Below, in pieces: positions 1-7,385 of a stretch of 64,000 nt of DNA (positions are counted from its first letter, which is position 1; every line of letters starts with the position of its first letter). The notes under the pieces were generated by a model. It saw nothing but the letters and a program-made list of their open reading frames with translations. It ran no database searches and was not told the origin of the DNA. This DNA comes from Sphingomonas carotinifaciens (GTDB lineage Bacteria > Pseudomonadota > Alphaproteobacteria > Sphingomonadales > Sphingomonadaceae), in the NCBI RefSeq assembly GCF_009789535.1, contig NZ_WSUT01000005.1, positions 1,327,001 through 1,391,000 on the forward strand, read 5' to 3'. Position numbers and translations under genes: made by a program.

Positions 1-1
1 G

Positions 2-2650
2 AACGACGGCTTTGCCGGGCGGATTGCCGCCATCGCGCCCAGGCTGCAATTCGGCGCCTGCACGTTTTCGCAAGTTGCAACGCCGCTGCATCTGCGCATC
101 GTTGACGCCAAGCCTGCCATTTCCGGCGTCTTCCGTGTCGGTGATGCGCGGTGCGGTGATGCGCGCTGGAAGCAGGTGGCGGCGGACGTGTCGGTCAATC
201 TTGGCGCGGCGATGGATCGCTGGCGGGGGCAGGCGCGGTTGATGACGGATGCGTTCCGCCATCCCCTTGCACGCGCGGCTGCGATGCGCGGCACGATCAG
301 CTTTGCCGGGAGTGTCGCCAAAACATCCGGCCAGGTCGATCTGGCCGCCGAACGCCTGGCGGTGGGCCAGGGTACGGCACGGGCGCTATCGGTTTCCGGT
401 CGGTATGGTGTGGGGGATGTGCCGCGGTTCGAGGGGCGGGTGCGGCTGGGTGGGGGCGTGGTGGCGCCGGGGGTGATGGCGGACGTGGCGGGCATGGTGT
501 CGGGCGGGCAGGGGACGCCGGTGGCGCCGCTGGCGTCGGCGCTGGCGCGGGCGGTGCAGGCGGCGGGGGCGGGGTTCGCCGTGGAGGCGGACGTGCGGGC
601 GCGAGGGGGGGAGCAGACGGCGGTCGAGGTGGCGCGGCTGACGTTGGCGTCGCGGAGCGGGGCACGCGTGGCATTGGCGGGCGGGAGCGGGCTGCACTGG
701 CGTGCGGACGGTGCGCGCATCGACACGCGGCTGGCGATGGCGGGCGGCGGGATGCCGCAGGTGACGGCGACGCTGGCCCAGGCGCGCGTCGGCGCACCGG
801 TGCGCGGCACCGCCACACTGGCCCCGTACCGGGCGGGCGGCGCGATGCTGGCGCTGGACCGGATGCGCTTTTCGGCGGCGCTGGACGGTGCGACCCGGAT
901 CGAGACGCGCGCGACCCTGTCGGGGCCGCTGGGCGACGGGCGGATCGAGCGACTGGTGGTGCCGGTAGAGGCGCGCTGGGACGGGCGGCGGCAATTGATC
1001 GTCAATCCCGGTTGCGCGCCGGTGGCGGCGGACCGGGTGGCGGTGTCGCGACTGGTGCTGTCGGGCGTGGCGCTCAGGCTGTGTCCGGTGGACGGGGCGG
1101 TGGTGCGGGTCGATGGCACGCGGGTGAGCGGCGGCGCGCGGGTGGCGACGGTGCGGCTGGCCGGGCGGCTGGGCGGCACGCCGGTGACGCTGGCGGCGCA
1201 GGATGCGACGCTGCGCCTGTCCGACCGCGGCTTCGTGCTGAGCGATGTCGCGGCGCGACTGGGCAGCGCGGAGCGGGTGACGCGGTTGGATATCGGGCGG
1301 CTGGAGGGCCGGATCGAGGGCGGAGCGGTGAGCGGCTTCTTTGCCGGCGCCGGCGGGCAGATCGCCAATGTGCCGCTGCTGCTGAACGGCGCGCGCGGAA
1401 CATGGCGGCTGGCGGGCGGCGCGCTGACCCTGAACGGTGTGCTGGACGTGGATGATGCGGCCGAGACGGCGCGCTTCCAGCGCATGGCGGCACGCGACGT
1501 GACGCTGTCGCTGGTGAACGGCGGCATCCATGCCGCGGGAACGCTGTACGAGCCGTCGCAGACGGTGAAGGTCGCCGATGTCACCATCGATCACCGATTG
1601 TCGAGCGGGACGGGTGCGGCGGACCTGCGCGTGCCCGGATTGACCTTTACCGAGACCTTCCAGCCCACGCTGCTCACCATGCTGACCTATGGTGTGATCG
1701 CCGATGTGCGGGGCACGGTTCGCGGCGACGGGCATATCGCGTGGGGCGCGGACGGCGTCACCTCGACGGGAACGTTCGCCACCGACGGCACCGACCTGGC
1801 CGCGGCGTTCGGACCGGTGAAGGGGATCACCGGGACGATCCGCTTCACCGACCTGCTGGCGCTGGAAAGCGCACCGGATCAGGTGGCCACGATCAAGTCG
1901 ATCAACCCCGGCATCGCGGTGACCGATGGCGTGATCCGTTACCGGACGCTGCGCGATACGCGGGTGAAGGTGGAGGGCGGCGCATGGCCCTTTGCCGGCG
2001 GATCGCTGACGCTGGACCCGACGCTGCTCGACTTTTCGCAGCCGGCCGAGCGGCGGATGACCTTTCACGTGCGCGGCGCGGCGGCCGACCAGTTCCTGCA
2101 ACAATTCGACTTCGAGAATCTGAATGCGACCGGCGTGTTCGATGGCGAGTTGCCGATGGTGTTCGACGACAGGGGCGGACGGATCGAGCAGGGATCGCTG
2201 ATGGTGCGCGAAGGCGGCGGCACCCTCGCCTATGTCGGCGATCTCAGCCAGAAGGATCTGGGGTTGTGGGGCAATCTGGCGTTCGGTGCGCTGCGCTCGC
2301 TGCGCTATCGCACGCTGGGGGTGACGATGAACGGGCCGCTGGCCGGCGAGATGGTGACCGATGTGCGCTTCACCGGGGTGAGCCAGGGCAAGGGGGCCAA
2401 GTCGAACTTCCTGATCCGGCGGCTCCAGCGCCTGCCCTTCGTGTTCAACATCCGGATCAAGGCGCCGTTTCGCGGGCTGCTCGATTCCGCCCAGTCCTTC
2501 TGGGACCCCAAGCGACTGGTGCAGCGCAACCTCCAGAGCCTGATCGAGGAACAGAACAAGCGCGCGGCGCCGCCCGCCGGCACCGCCCCGACGGGCGGGG
2601 TCATTCAGCCGCCGGCAAGCGGAACCGTGCCAAAAACGAGACGGGATTGA
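2..2650 (+). CDS. ydbH: YdbH-family AsmA-like lipid-transport protein, 5' truncated by the window edge
   Basis: The frame is open from the first bases of the window, so the N-terminus lies outside; 882 residues are visible. The sequence is long, repetitive beta-strand-type (alternating Gly/Val/Arg/Thr), ending in a Pro-rich tail, as in the AsmA-like bridge proteins YdbH/TamB/YhdP, which move phospholipids from inner to outer membrane through a periplasm-spanning groove. The C-terminal third (around 1840-2530, with a QFDFENLNATGVFDG stretch and an LRSLRYRTLGVTMNG stretch) resembles the YdbH conserved domain. The call is strengthened by the two following genes, which match ynbE and ydbL in order, as in E. 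coli. E. coli YdbH is about 880 residues, so this homologue is longer. Confidence 0.87.
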   Translation, partial: NDGFAGRIAAIAPRLQFGACTFSQVATPLHLRIVDAKPAISGVFRVGDARCGDARWKQVAADVSVNLGAAMDRWRGQARLMTDAFRHPLARAAAMRGTISFAGSVAKTSGQVDLAAERLAVGQGTARALSVSGRYGVGDVPRFEGRVRLGGGVVAPGVMADVAGMVSGGQGTPVAPLASALARAVQAAGAGFAVEADVRARGGEQTAVEVARLTLASRSGARVALAGGSGLHWRADGARIDTRLAMAGGGMPQVTATLAQARVGAPVRGTATLAPYRAGGAMLALDRMRFSAALDGATRIETRATLSGPLGDGRIERLVVPVEARWDGRRQLIVNPGCAPVAADRVAVSRLVLSGVALRLCPVDGAVVRVDGTRVSGGARVATVRLAGRLGGTPVTLAAQDATLRLSDRGFVLSDVAARLGSAERVTRLDIGRLEGRIEGGAVSGFFAGAGGQIANVPLLLNGARGTWRLAGGALTLNGVLDVDDAAETARFQRMAARDVTLSLVNGGIHAAGTLYEPSQTVKVADVTIDHRLSSGTGAADLRVPGLTFTETFQPTLLTMLTYGVIADVRGTVRGDGHIAWGADGVTSTGTFATDGTDLAAAFGPVKGITGTIRFTDLLALESAPDQVATIKSINPGIAVTDGVIRYRTLRDTRVKVEGGAWPFAGGSLTLDPTLLDFSQPAERRMTFHVRGAAADQFLQQFDFENLNATGVFDGELPMVFDDRGGRIEQGSLMVREGGGTLAYVGDLSQKDLGLWGNLAFGALRSLRYRTLGVTMNGPLAGEMVTDVRFTGVSQGKGAKSNFLIRRLQRLPFVFNIRIKAPFRGLLDSAQSFWDPKRLVQRNLQSLIEEQNKRAAPPAGTAPTGGVIQPPASGTVPKTRRD

Positions 2651-2652
2651 CG

Positions 2653-2859
2653 ATGGACAAGAGGACACCGATCTTGGGGAAGATGGCTGGGGCGATAACG
2701 ATCGCGCTGGTCGGCATGGCGCCGGGGGGATGCGTGAACATCTCGGCGCCCGACAAGCCGATCGAGATCAACCTCAACATCAACGTGACGCAGGAAGTGG
2801 TGTATCGCCTGGACAATGAGGCGAAGTCGCTGATCCAGCAGAACCCGGGGATTTTCTAA
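2653..2859 (+). CDS. ynbE: YnbE-family outer-membrane lipoprotein
   Basis: A 68-residue protein starting 2 bases after the ydbH stop. Residues 1-27 form a lipoprotein signal with a cysteine at 27 (GMAPGGC); the lipobox is imperfect. The mature part carries the family signature: KPIEINLNINVTQEVVYRLD followed by a short C-terminal helix ending NPGIF. In E. coli, YnbE is the outer-membrane lipoprotein that forms a complex with the C-terminus of YdbH to complete the intermembrane bridge, and the tight spacing here implies co-translation. The C-terminal beta-strand-like segment (EINLNINV) is the part expected to augment the YdbH sheet; that last point is inference. Confidence 0.88.
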   Translation: MDKRTPILGKMAGAITIALVGMAPGGCVNISAPDKPIEINLNINVTQEVVYRLDNEAKSLIQQNPGIF

Positions 2860-2860
2860 G

Positions 2861-3241
2861 ATGCGCAGCTTCGTGTTGAACATGATGGTCGCCACGGCGG
2901 CGATCGGCGGCCTTTCGGCGGCGGCCTGGGCGCAGCGCGACCCCGCCTATGCGGCGGCGCGCTCGGCGGGCCAAGTGGGCGAGCAGCCCGACGGCTATAT
3001 CGGCATCGTCGGCGCCGCGACGCCGGAACTGCGCGCGTTGGTCAACAACATCAATATCCAGCGGAAATCCGCCTATACCCAGAAGGCGCAAGCCAGTGGC
3101 GCCACCGTCGAGCAGATGGCGTTCACCAGCGGGTGCAACCTGATCGCCCAGACCGATGCGGGCGAGAAGTACAAGGGGCCGGACGGGGTGTGGAAGACGC
3201 GCACCGGCGCGGCGCCGGAGCGGGATTCGCGCTGCGTTTGA
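2861..3241 (+). CDS. ydbL: YdbL-family (DUF1318) periplasmic protein
   Basis: A 126-residue protein, one base after ynbE. Residues 1-25 are a signal peptide ending AAAWAQR. The mature domain has the DUF1318 pattern: a GQVGEQPDGYIGIV motif, then LVNNINIQRKSAYTQKAQ, the hallmark N-x-x-R-x-x-x-Y segment. In E. coli YdbL modulates assembly of the YdbH-YnbE bridge, a chaperone-like role. Unusually for this family, residues 95 to the end carry a C-terminal extension with two cysteines (TSGCN and DSRCV) that could form a disulfide in the periplasm. It is the last gene of the ydbH-ynbE-ydbL unit. Confidence 0.87.
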   Translation: MRSFVLNMMVATAAIGGLSAAAWAQRDPAYAAARSAGQVGEQPDGYIGIVGAATPELRALVNNINIQRKSAYTQKAQASGATVEQMAFTSGCNLIAQTDAGEKYKGPDGVWKTRTGAAPERDSRCV

Positions 3242-3559
3242 TGGGGGTGGCAGTCGGATAGCACTTGCGAGGCGGCATTTTCCCTCGCCTCACCGGGGGG
3301 AGGGAGGGTGAGGGGACGCCAAGCAGTGCAGCACTGCTGGTCTGCCCCTCACCCTTCCCATGGCCTGACGGCCGCGGGCCCCTTCCCTCTCCCCGGTGGG
3401 GCGAGGGAGCATAAGCCCCGGCACTCGATTGTGACACTAGTGCGGCCAGCCGGTTGACTTGGGGGGCCACGCTTTCTAAACGGACGGCGCCTTGGCGGGG
3501 TCGCTCGCCGTTCGTGCGCTTTCCTTCCGGCTGACAGGTTCAAAAGGCGAGGTGGGCGC
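3242..3559. other. Intergenic region with a palindromic repeat before the ATP synthase operon
   Basis: About 318 bases with no convincing gene. The centre (3281-3409) is a copy of the long GC-rich palindromic repeat family described separately. The remainder, 3410-3559, should hold the promoter of the atp operon, but I cannot point to a clear -35/-10 pair. Short open frames here lack coding character. Confidence 0.6.
3281..3409. repeat. Extragenic palindromic repeat, family I, copy A
   Basis: An imperfect long inverted repeat: the left arm has GGGAGGGAGGGTGAGGGG and the right arm CCCCTCACCCTTCCC and CCTTCCCTCTCCCC. The centre has the small palindrome CAGTGCAGCACTG. The same arrangement recurs at 42614-42722 and 53121-53331, always between genes. 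Resembles REP/BIME-type extragenic elements. Confidence 0.75.
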
Positions 3560-3877
3560 GTGGCGGAGAACGAACCCGGACAGGATTTCCACGGCGCGGA
3601 GGACCCGCGGCTTTCCGCGCTCGACGAGCGGCTACGGGATGCCAGGGCCCGCGAAGCGTCGCGGCAGGGGGTGAAGGTCGATACCGACAAGGGTTATGCC
3701 CAGGGTAGCCGCATCATCTCCGCGCTGATCGGAAGTCTTGTCGGCAGCGCGCTGATCGGCTGGCTTATCGACCGCTGGTTCGGCACCGCGCCCTGGGGGC
3801 TGATCGTGATGCTGTTCCTCGGGATAGCCGTCGCGTTCAGGCAGATTATTCGGATATCAGGCGAGCGCCCGGAATAA
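3560..3877 (+). CDS. atpI: ATP synthase protein I (AtpI)
   Basis: A 105-residue protein with a GTG start. Residues 1-45 are a charged cytoplasmic segment; two membrane helices follow (about 51-71 and 79-97), separated by DRWFGTAPWG, the turn typical of AtpI. AtpI helps assembly of the c-ring of the F-type ATP synthase and may affect Mg2+ supply. It is the first gene of the F0 operon, 15 bases before atpB, the standard position in Alphaproteobacteria. The length and position fit the family; sequence conservation of AtpI is generally weak, so the call rests on topology, the turn motif and context. Confidence 0.9.
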   Translation: MAENEPGQDFHGAEDPRLSALDERLRDARAREASRQGVKVDTDKGYAQGSRIISALIGSLVGSALIGWLIDRWFGTAPWGLIVMLFLGIAVAFRQIIRISGERPE

Positions 3878-3892
3878 CCGGGCGTTCTTCGT

Positions 3893-4699
3893 ATGTGGGA
3901 AACGGGCGTGGCGGCAGAATCGGGTAGCAAGATCGATCCGATGCACCAGTTCCTGATCGAACCGGTGTTCGGCCAGAAGTGGATCGTCGGCGGATACGAC
4001 CTGTCCTTCACCAATTCCGCATTGTGGATGGTGGTGACGCTGGTCGCTTTGTGGGTGTTCATGATCGGCGGCATGAAGCGCGATCTGGTGCCCGGCCGCT
4101 GGCAGGCCGCGGTGGAGGGCTTCACCGGCTTCGTCAACGGCATGCTGACGTCGAACATCGGGCCGGAGGGCAAGCGCTTCCTGCCGTATGTCTTCTCGCT
4201 GTTCATGTTCATCCTGTTCGCCAACGTCATCGGCCTGATGCCGTTCGGCGTGGTGCCGGGCGTGCATCCCTTCACCGTGACCAGCCACCTGACCGTGACC
4301 GGCGTCCTGGCGCTGATCTCGTTCGCGATCGTGCTGATCGTCGGCTTTGGCCGCCACGGCTTCCACTTCTTTGCGCTGTTCGTGCCGCACGGCACGCCCG
4401 CGCTGATGATCCCGCTGATCTTCGTCGTGGAGCTGATGAGCTTCCTGGTGCGCCCCTTCTCGCTGGGTCTGCGACTGTTCGTCGCGATGACCGCGGGGCA
4501 CATCCTGCTGAAGGTGCTGGCGGCGTTCGTCATCAACGGCATCAACCTGGGTCCGGCCTATGCCGCGCTCATCACCGTGCCCAGCTTCCTGCTGATGATC
4601 GGCATCACGCTGCTGGAACTGCTGGTGGCGGCGATCCAGGCCTATGTGTTCGCGCTGTTGACCAGCGTGTACCTGAACGACGCGGTGAACCTGCACTGA
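3893..4699 (+). CDS. atpB: F0F1 ATP synthase subunit a
   Basis: A 268-residue integral membrane protein of normal family length. It forms the two half-channels for protons next to the c-ring. The essential stator arginine is Arg194, in the SLGLRLF motif of the long horizontal helix; the following MTAGHILLKVL is also conserved. Several hydrophobic helices are visible (about 42-60, 100-120, 140-160, 178-220, 230-255). It sits between atpI and atpE, and a 69-base spacer precedes atpE, perhaps allowing separate strong translation of subunit c. Confidence 0.98.
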   Translation: MWETGVAAESGSKIDPMHQFLIEPVFGQKWIVGGYDLSFTNSALWMVVTLVALWVFMIGGMKRDLVPGRWQAAVEGFTGFVNGMLTSNIGPEGKRFLPYVFSLFMFILFANVIGLMPFGVVPGVHPFTVTSHLTVTGVLALISFAIVLIVGFGRHGFHFFALFVPHGTPALMIPLIFVVELMSFLVRPFSLGLRLFVAMTAGHILLKVLAAFVINGINLGPAYAALITVPSFLLMIGITLLELLVAAIQAYVFALLTSVYLNDAVNLH

Positions 4700-4768
4700 T
4701 CGGCAGGCGCCCGACGGCGTGACCCTTTCGACTTTATACCTGAACGTGTTTGAACTGGAGTGATTGAA

Positions 4769-4996
4769 ATGGACGCAGAAGCCGCAAAGATGCTGGGTGC
4801 CGGTCTGGCCGCGATCGGCATGGGCCTCGCCTCGCTGGGCGTGGGCAACGTGTTCGCCAAGTTCCTGGAAGGCGCACTGCGCAACCCGGGTGCGGCCGAC
4901 AGCCAGCAGGGCCGTCTGTTCATCGGCTTCGCCGGTGCCGAGCTTCTCGGCCTGCTCGCCTTCGTGACGATGATCATCCTGGTGTTCGTCGCCTAA
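4769..4996 (+). CDS. atpE: F0F1 ATP synthase subunit c
   Basis: A 75-residue hairpin of two membrane helices. The polar loop is RNP at 38-40 and the proton-binding carboxylate is Glu58 (FAGAELLGLLAF). Glu rather than Asp is usual in Alphaproteobacteria. The start at 4769 is chosen over the in-frame GTG at 4760 because GGAG at 4757-4760 gives a proper 8-base spacing and the protein then has the usual length. The GxGxG-type helix-packing pattern is represented by AGLAAIGMGLASLGVG. A strong RBS and isolated position are consistent with the high stoichiometry required. Confidence 0.98.
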   Translation: MDAEAAKMLGAGLAAIGMGLASLGVGNVFAKFLEGALRNPGAADSQQGRLFIGFAGAELLGLLAFVTMIILVFVA

Positions 4997-5056
4997 TATC
5001 GTCGTTGCGCCGGGCGGCCATGCTGGTCGCCCGGTGGACATGGCCACGAGGACCCC

Positions 5057-5551
5057 ATGCCACAGATTGCTCAGATCGCAGCGACCTACGCGTCGCAGAT
5101 CTTCTGGCTCCTGATTACCTTCGGCCTGCTGTACTTCGTGGTCGGCCGCGGAATGGTGCCCAAGATCCAGGCGACCGTCGACAACCGTGAAGCCCGTATC
5201 GCCGGCGATCTCGCCGCGGCCGAGGCTGCGCGGGCACAGGCCGATACGGTCGAAGAGGCGTGGCGGCTCGAAATGGACGCGGCGCGCAGCGCGGCGCAGG
5301 CCGAAACCACCGCCGCCAAGCAGCGTGCGGCACAGGCCTTCGAGGCGCAGGTCAAGGCGGCGGATGCCGACCTGGCCGAGCGGCTGGGGCATCATGACCT
5401 TGCCATCGCGAACGCCAAGGCGGAAGCGCTGGCCAATCTTCAGGGCGTGGCCGCCGATGCGGCGCGCGATCTGGTCGCCAAGCTGTCCGGAGCCCAGGTG
5501 GGCCAGGACGCGGCGGCGGATGCGGTGCGGAAGGTGACGGCGCATGGCTAA
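5057..5551 (+). CDS. F0F1 ATP synthase subunit b' (first b-type subunit)
   Basis: A 164-residue peripheral-stalk subunit. One N-terminal membrane helix (about 10-30, FWLLITFGLLYFVVG) is followed by a long, Ala/Glu/Arg-rich helix predicted to form a coiled coil to the end. Alphaproteobacteria commonly carry two b-type subunits, b' and b, that heterodimerise in the stator stalk; by gene order the first is b' (variously called atpG or atpF2). The stop overlaps the start of the next gene by 8 bases, suggesting coupled translation and a 1:1 ratio. Confidence 0.93.
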   Translation: MPQIAQIAATYASQIFWLLITFGLLYFVVGRGMVPKIQATVDNREARIAGDLAAAEAARAQADTVEEAWRLEMDAARSAAQAETTAAKQRAAQAFEAQVKAADADLAERLGHHDLAIANAKAEALANLQGVAADAARDLVAKLSGAQVGQDAAADAVRKVTAHG

Positions 5552-6182
5552 TGCAAATGGCAGCGCGCTGGTGGCGGAGAACCTGTCCGGCGCCGCGTCG
5601 GCCGAGGGGCTGCAGCCGCAGGCGGTACGCGGTGGCGAGGGGCTGCACGGCTCCACCACCGAGCCGGGTGGCGCCGAGCACGTCGCCAGCCCGACCGCGT
5701 TCGGGTTCGATTCCACCGGCTGGGTGGGGATCGCCGCGCTGGTCGTGCTGATCGGCATGATCGTGAAGAAGGTGCCGGCCATGATCGGCCGCACCCTCGA
5801 CACGCGCATCGCCGCGATCCGCACGCAACTCGACGAGGCGGCCAAGCTCCGCAAGGAAGCCGAGGCGCTGAAGGCCGAATATGAGGCCAAGGCGAAGTCG
5901 GCGCATGCCGATGCTGAGACGATGCGGGCCCATGCCCAGGCGGAGGCGAACCAGATCCTGGCCAAGGCCAAGGTCGATGCCGAACAGCTGATGGACCGCC
6001 GCGCCAAGATGGCCGAGGACAAGATCGCCGCGGCCGAGCGTCAGGCCCTGGCCGAGGTGCGCGCCCGCGCCGCCGAAGCCGCCGCCCGTGCCGCCGGTCT
6101 GCTGATCGCCGAGCATCACGGTGCCGCCGCCGACCGTGCGATGGTGGATCGCACGATTGCGGGGCTGGGTCGGCCGAACTGA
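5544..6182 (+). CDS. atpF: F0F1 ATP synthase subunit b
   Basis: A 212-residue second b-type subunit. The membrane helix is at about 66-84 (VGIAALVVLIGMIVKKVP), followed by a long charged coiled coil rich in EAEALKAEYEAKAKS-type heptads. Upstream of the membrane helix is a 60-residue Gly/Ala/Ser/Glu extension that classical b subunits do not have; no alternative start codon with good spacing removes it, although part of it could be untranslated. It is the last gene of the F0 operon, ahead of the terminator at 6217-6257. The F1 genes are not in this window, matching the split atp operons of Alphaproteobacteria. Confidence 0.93.
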   Translation: MANANGSALVAENLSGAASAEGLQPQAVRGGEGLHGSTTEPGGAEHVASPTAFGFDSTGWVGIAALVVLIGMIVKKVPAMIGRTLDTRIAAIRTQLDEAAKLRKEAEALKAEYEAKAKSAHADAETMRAHAQAEANQILAKAKVDAEQLMDRRAKMAEDKIAAAERQALAEVRARAAEAAARAAGLLIAEHHGAAADRAMVDRTIAGLGRPN

Positions 6183-6216
6183 TCGACGGATCACCCCCTC
6201 CATCGCGAGGGGTATG

Positions 6217-6257
6217 AGAGGGGCGTGCCGCTGGCGCTGCCCCTCTTTTTCTTTTTT
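6217..6257 (+). terminator. Intrinsic terminator of the atp F0 operon
   Basis: AGAGGGGC at 6217-6224 pairs with GCCCCTCT at 6239-6246, with a further small GCC/GGC pairing inside the loop, and is followed by TTTTTCTTTTTT. It lies 35 bases after the atpF stop and before sugE. Confidence 0.9.
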
Positions 6258-6327
6258 GCCCGCCGCCTCTTTCGGGTTTCCGGCGCCGGGCGTGTCAGAC
6301 ACGAGCCCGTTGCAAAGGAGCAATCCG

Positions 6328-6648
6328 ATGGCGTGGGTCATTCTGGGTATCGCGGTGTTTTCCGAAATCTGCTGGGCGCTCAGCCTGAAATGGGCAGCGA
6401 CGGTGGCGACATGGCAGGCATCGGCGGTGCCGATCACGCTCAGCTTCGTGAACATGGGTCTGCTGGCGCTGGCGATGCGCGGGCTTCCCGCGGGCACCGC
6501 CTATGCGATCTGGACCGGGCTGGGCGCGGTCGGCGTGGTGATCGGCGGCGCGGTGATCTTCGGCGATCAGCTCAATGGCGTGCAGGTGGCCTTCATGGCG
6601 CTCACCGTGATCGGGGTGATGGGGACGAAGTTCTTCGCCTCTGCCTGA
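6328..6648 (+). CDS. sugE: SMR-family guanidinium exporter (Gdx/SugE)
   Basis: A 106-residue, four-helix small multidrug resistance protein. The coupling carboxylate is Glu13 (VFSEICWALSLKW). The signature GTAYAIWTGLGAVG, with Trp-Thr-Gly, places it in the Gdx (SugE) subgroup, known to exchange guanidinium for protons, rather than the EmrE drug-exporter subgroup. The start at 6328 is preceded by AAAGGAG at 6315-6321. It is a single-gene unit after the atp terminator. I looked for a guanidine riboswitch in the 145-base leader and did not find the ACGR-loop hairpins (see rejected items). Confidence 0.93.
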   Translation: MAWVILGIAVFSEICWALSLKWAATVATWQASAVPITLSFVNMGLLALAMRGLPAGTAYAIWTGLGAVGVVIGGAVIFGDQLNGVQVAFMALTVIGVMGTKFFASA

Positions 6649-6684
6649 CTTGTCGGCCAGAGCGCGGCGCGATAGCCATCCGCT

Positions 6685-7338
6685 ATGGAGATTGTCGGCG
6701 ATTATCAGCGTGATGGTTACGCGCTTGTCCGCGGGTTGATCCCGCGGACCGTGTGCAACGCGCTGCTCAACCAGATGAAGGGCGAGATCGAGGGCGCGGG
6801 CGGGCGGCTGGAGTCGATCGCCCGCGAATCGCCGCTGCTCGCGCGGCCGGCGGTGGAGCTGTACGGCTATCATTATCCACCGCTGCTCGGCTTTCTCTGG
6901 GCGCTGACCCCGACGATCGAGACGCTGGTGGGGGCCGCGTTGCTGCCGACCTATGATTATTTCCGCATCTACCGCGACGGCGATGTGTGCCGGGTGCATT
7001 CGGATCGGCCCTCGTGCGAACACAGCCTGTCGCTGACGCTCGACTATAGCGACGGCGAGGCGTGGCCGCTGGAGGTGGGGACCGAGGCGCTGGTCGATCC
7101 TAGGCCGGAGGTGACCGCGGACTTTGCCGGGCGGCCTTATGCCAGCCTGGCGATGGAGCCGGGGGATGCGGTGCTCTACCGCGGGGTGCATCGGCGGCAT
7201 GGGCGCATCACGCCCAACCCCAATGCGTGGTCGGCGCATCTGTTCTGCCACTGGGTCGGGCGCGACGGGCCTTTCAAGGCGCATGCGTTCGACGGCAATG
7301 CCGCGCTCGCCAGGCCGGTCAATTTCCGCTTCGGCTGA
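6685..7338 (+). CDS. Phytanoyl-CoA dioxygenase-like 2OG-Fe(II) oxygenase
   Basis: A 217-residue protein. It carries a plausible facial triad: His105-Ser-Asp107 (VCRVHSDRP) and a distal His169 in DAVLYRGVHRRHGRI, followed by Arg174, a candidate 2-oxoglutarate-binding residue. The double-stranded beta-helix pattern and the N-terminal DGYALVRGLIP, typical of PhyH-like proteins, support the call. The substrate is unknown. It is between sugE and uvrC in the same orientation with short gaps but no obvious functional link. Family assignment is fairly safe; the reaction is not. Confidence 0.7.
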   Translation: MEIVGDYQRDGYALVRGLIPRTVCNALLNQMKGEIEGAGGRLESIARESPLLARPAVELYGYHYPPLLGFLWALTPTIETLVGAALLPTYDYFRIYRDGDVCRVHSDRPSCEHSLSLTLDYSDGEAWPLEVGTEALVDPRPEVTADFAGRPYASLAMEPGDAVLYRGVHRRHGRITPNPNAWSAHLFCHWVGRDGPFKAHAFDGNAALARPVNFRFG

Positions 7339-7385
7339 GGCGACGGGCTGGCGGGGCGGGGTGAGCGCTCCTAAATCCCTGGGCG

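Noticed and set aside
386..2668. 760-residue open frame on the minus strand opposite ydbH
   Set aside because: The translation is Arg/His/Pro/Gln-rich with no domain; it is the shadow of a GC-rich gene. Similar long frames opposite atp (3857-6022), argDF/hslO (25790-29005), parE (21632-23620) and ppdK (50927-53386) were rejected for the same reason.
6183..6327. Guanidine riboswitch before sugE
   Set aside because: No paired hairpins with ACGR loops (mini-ykkC) and no ykkC or guanidine-III core; the leader holds the atp terminator and a short GGGC/GCCC hairpin near 6287-6310 only.
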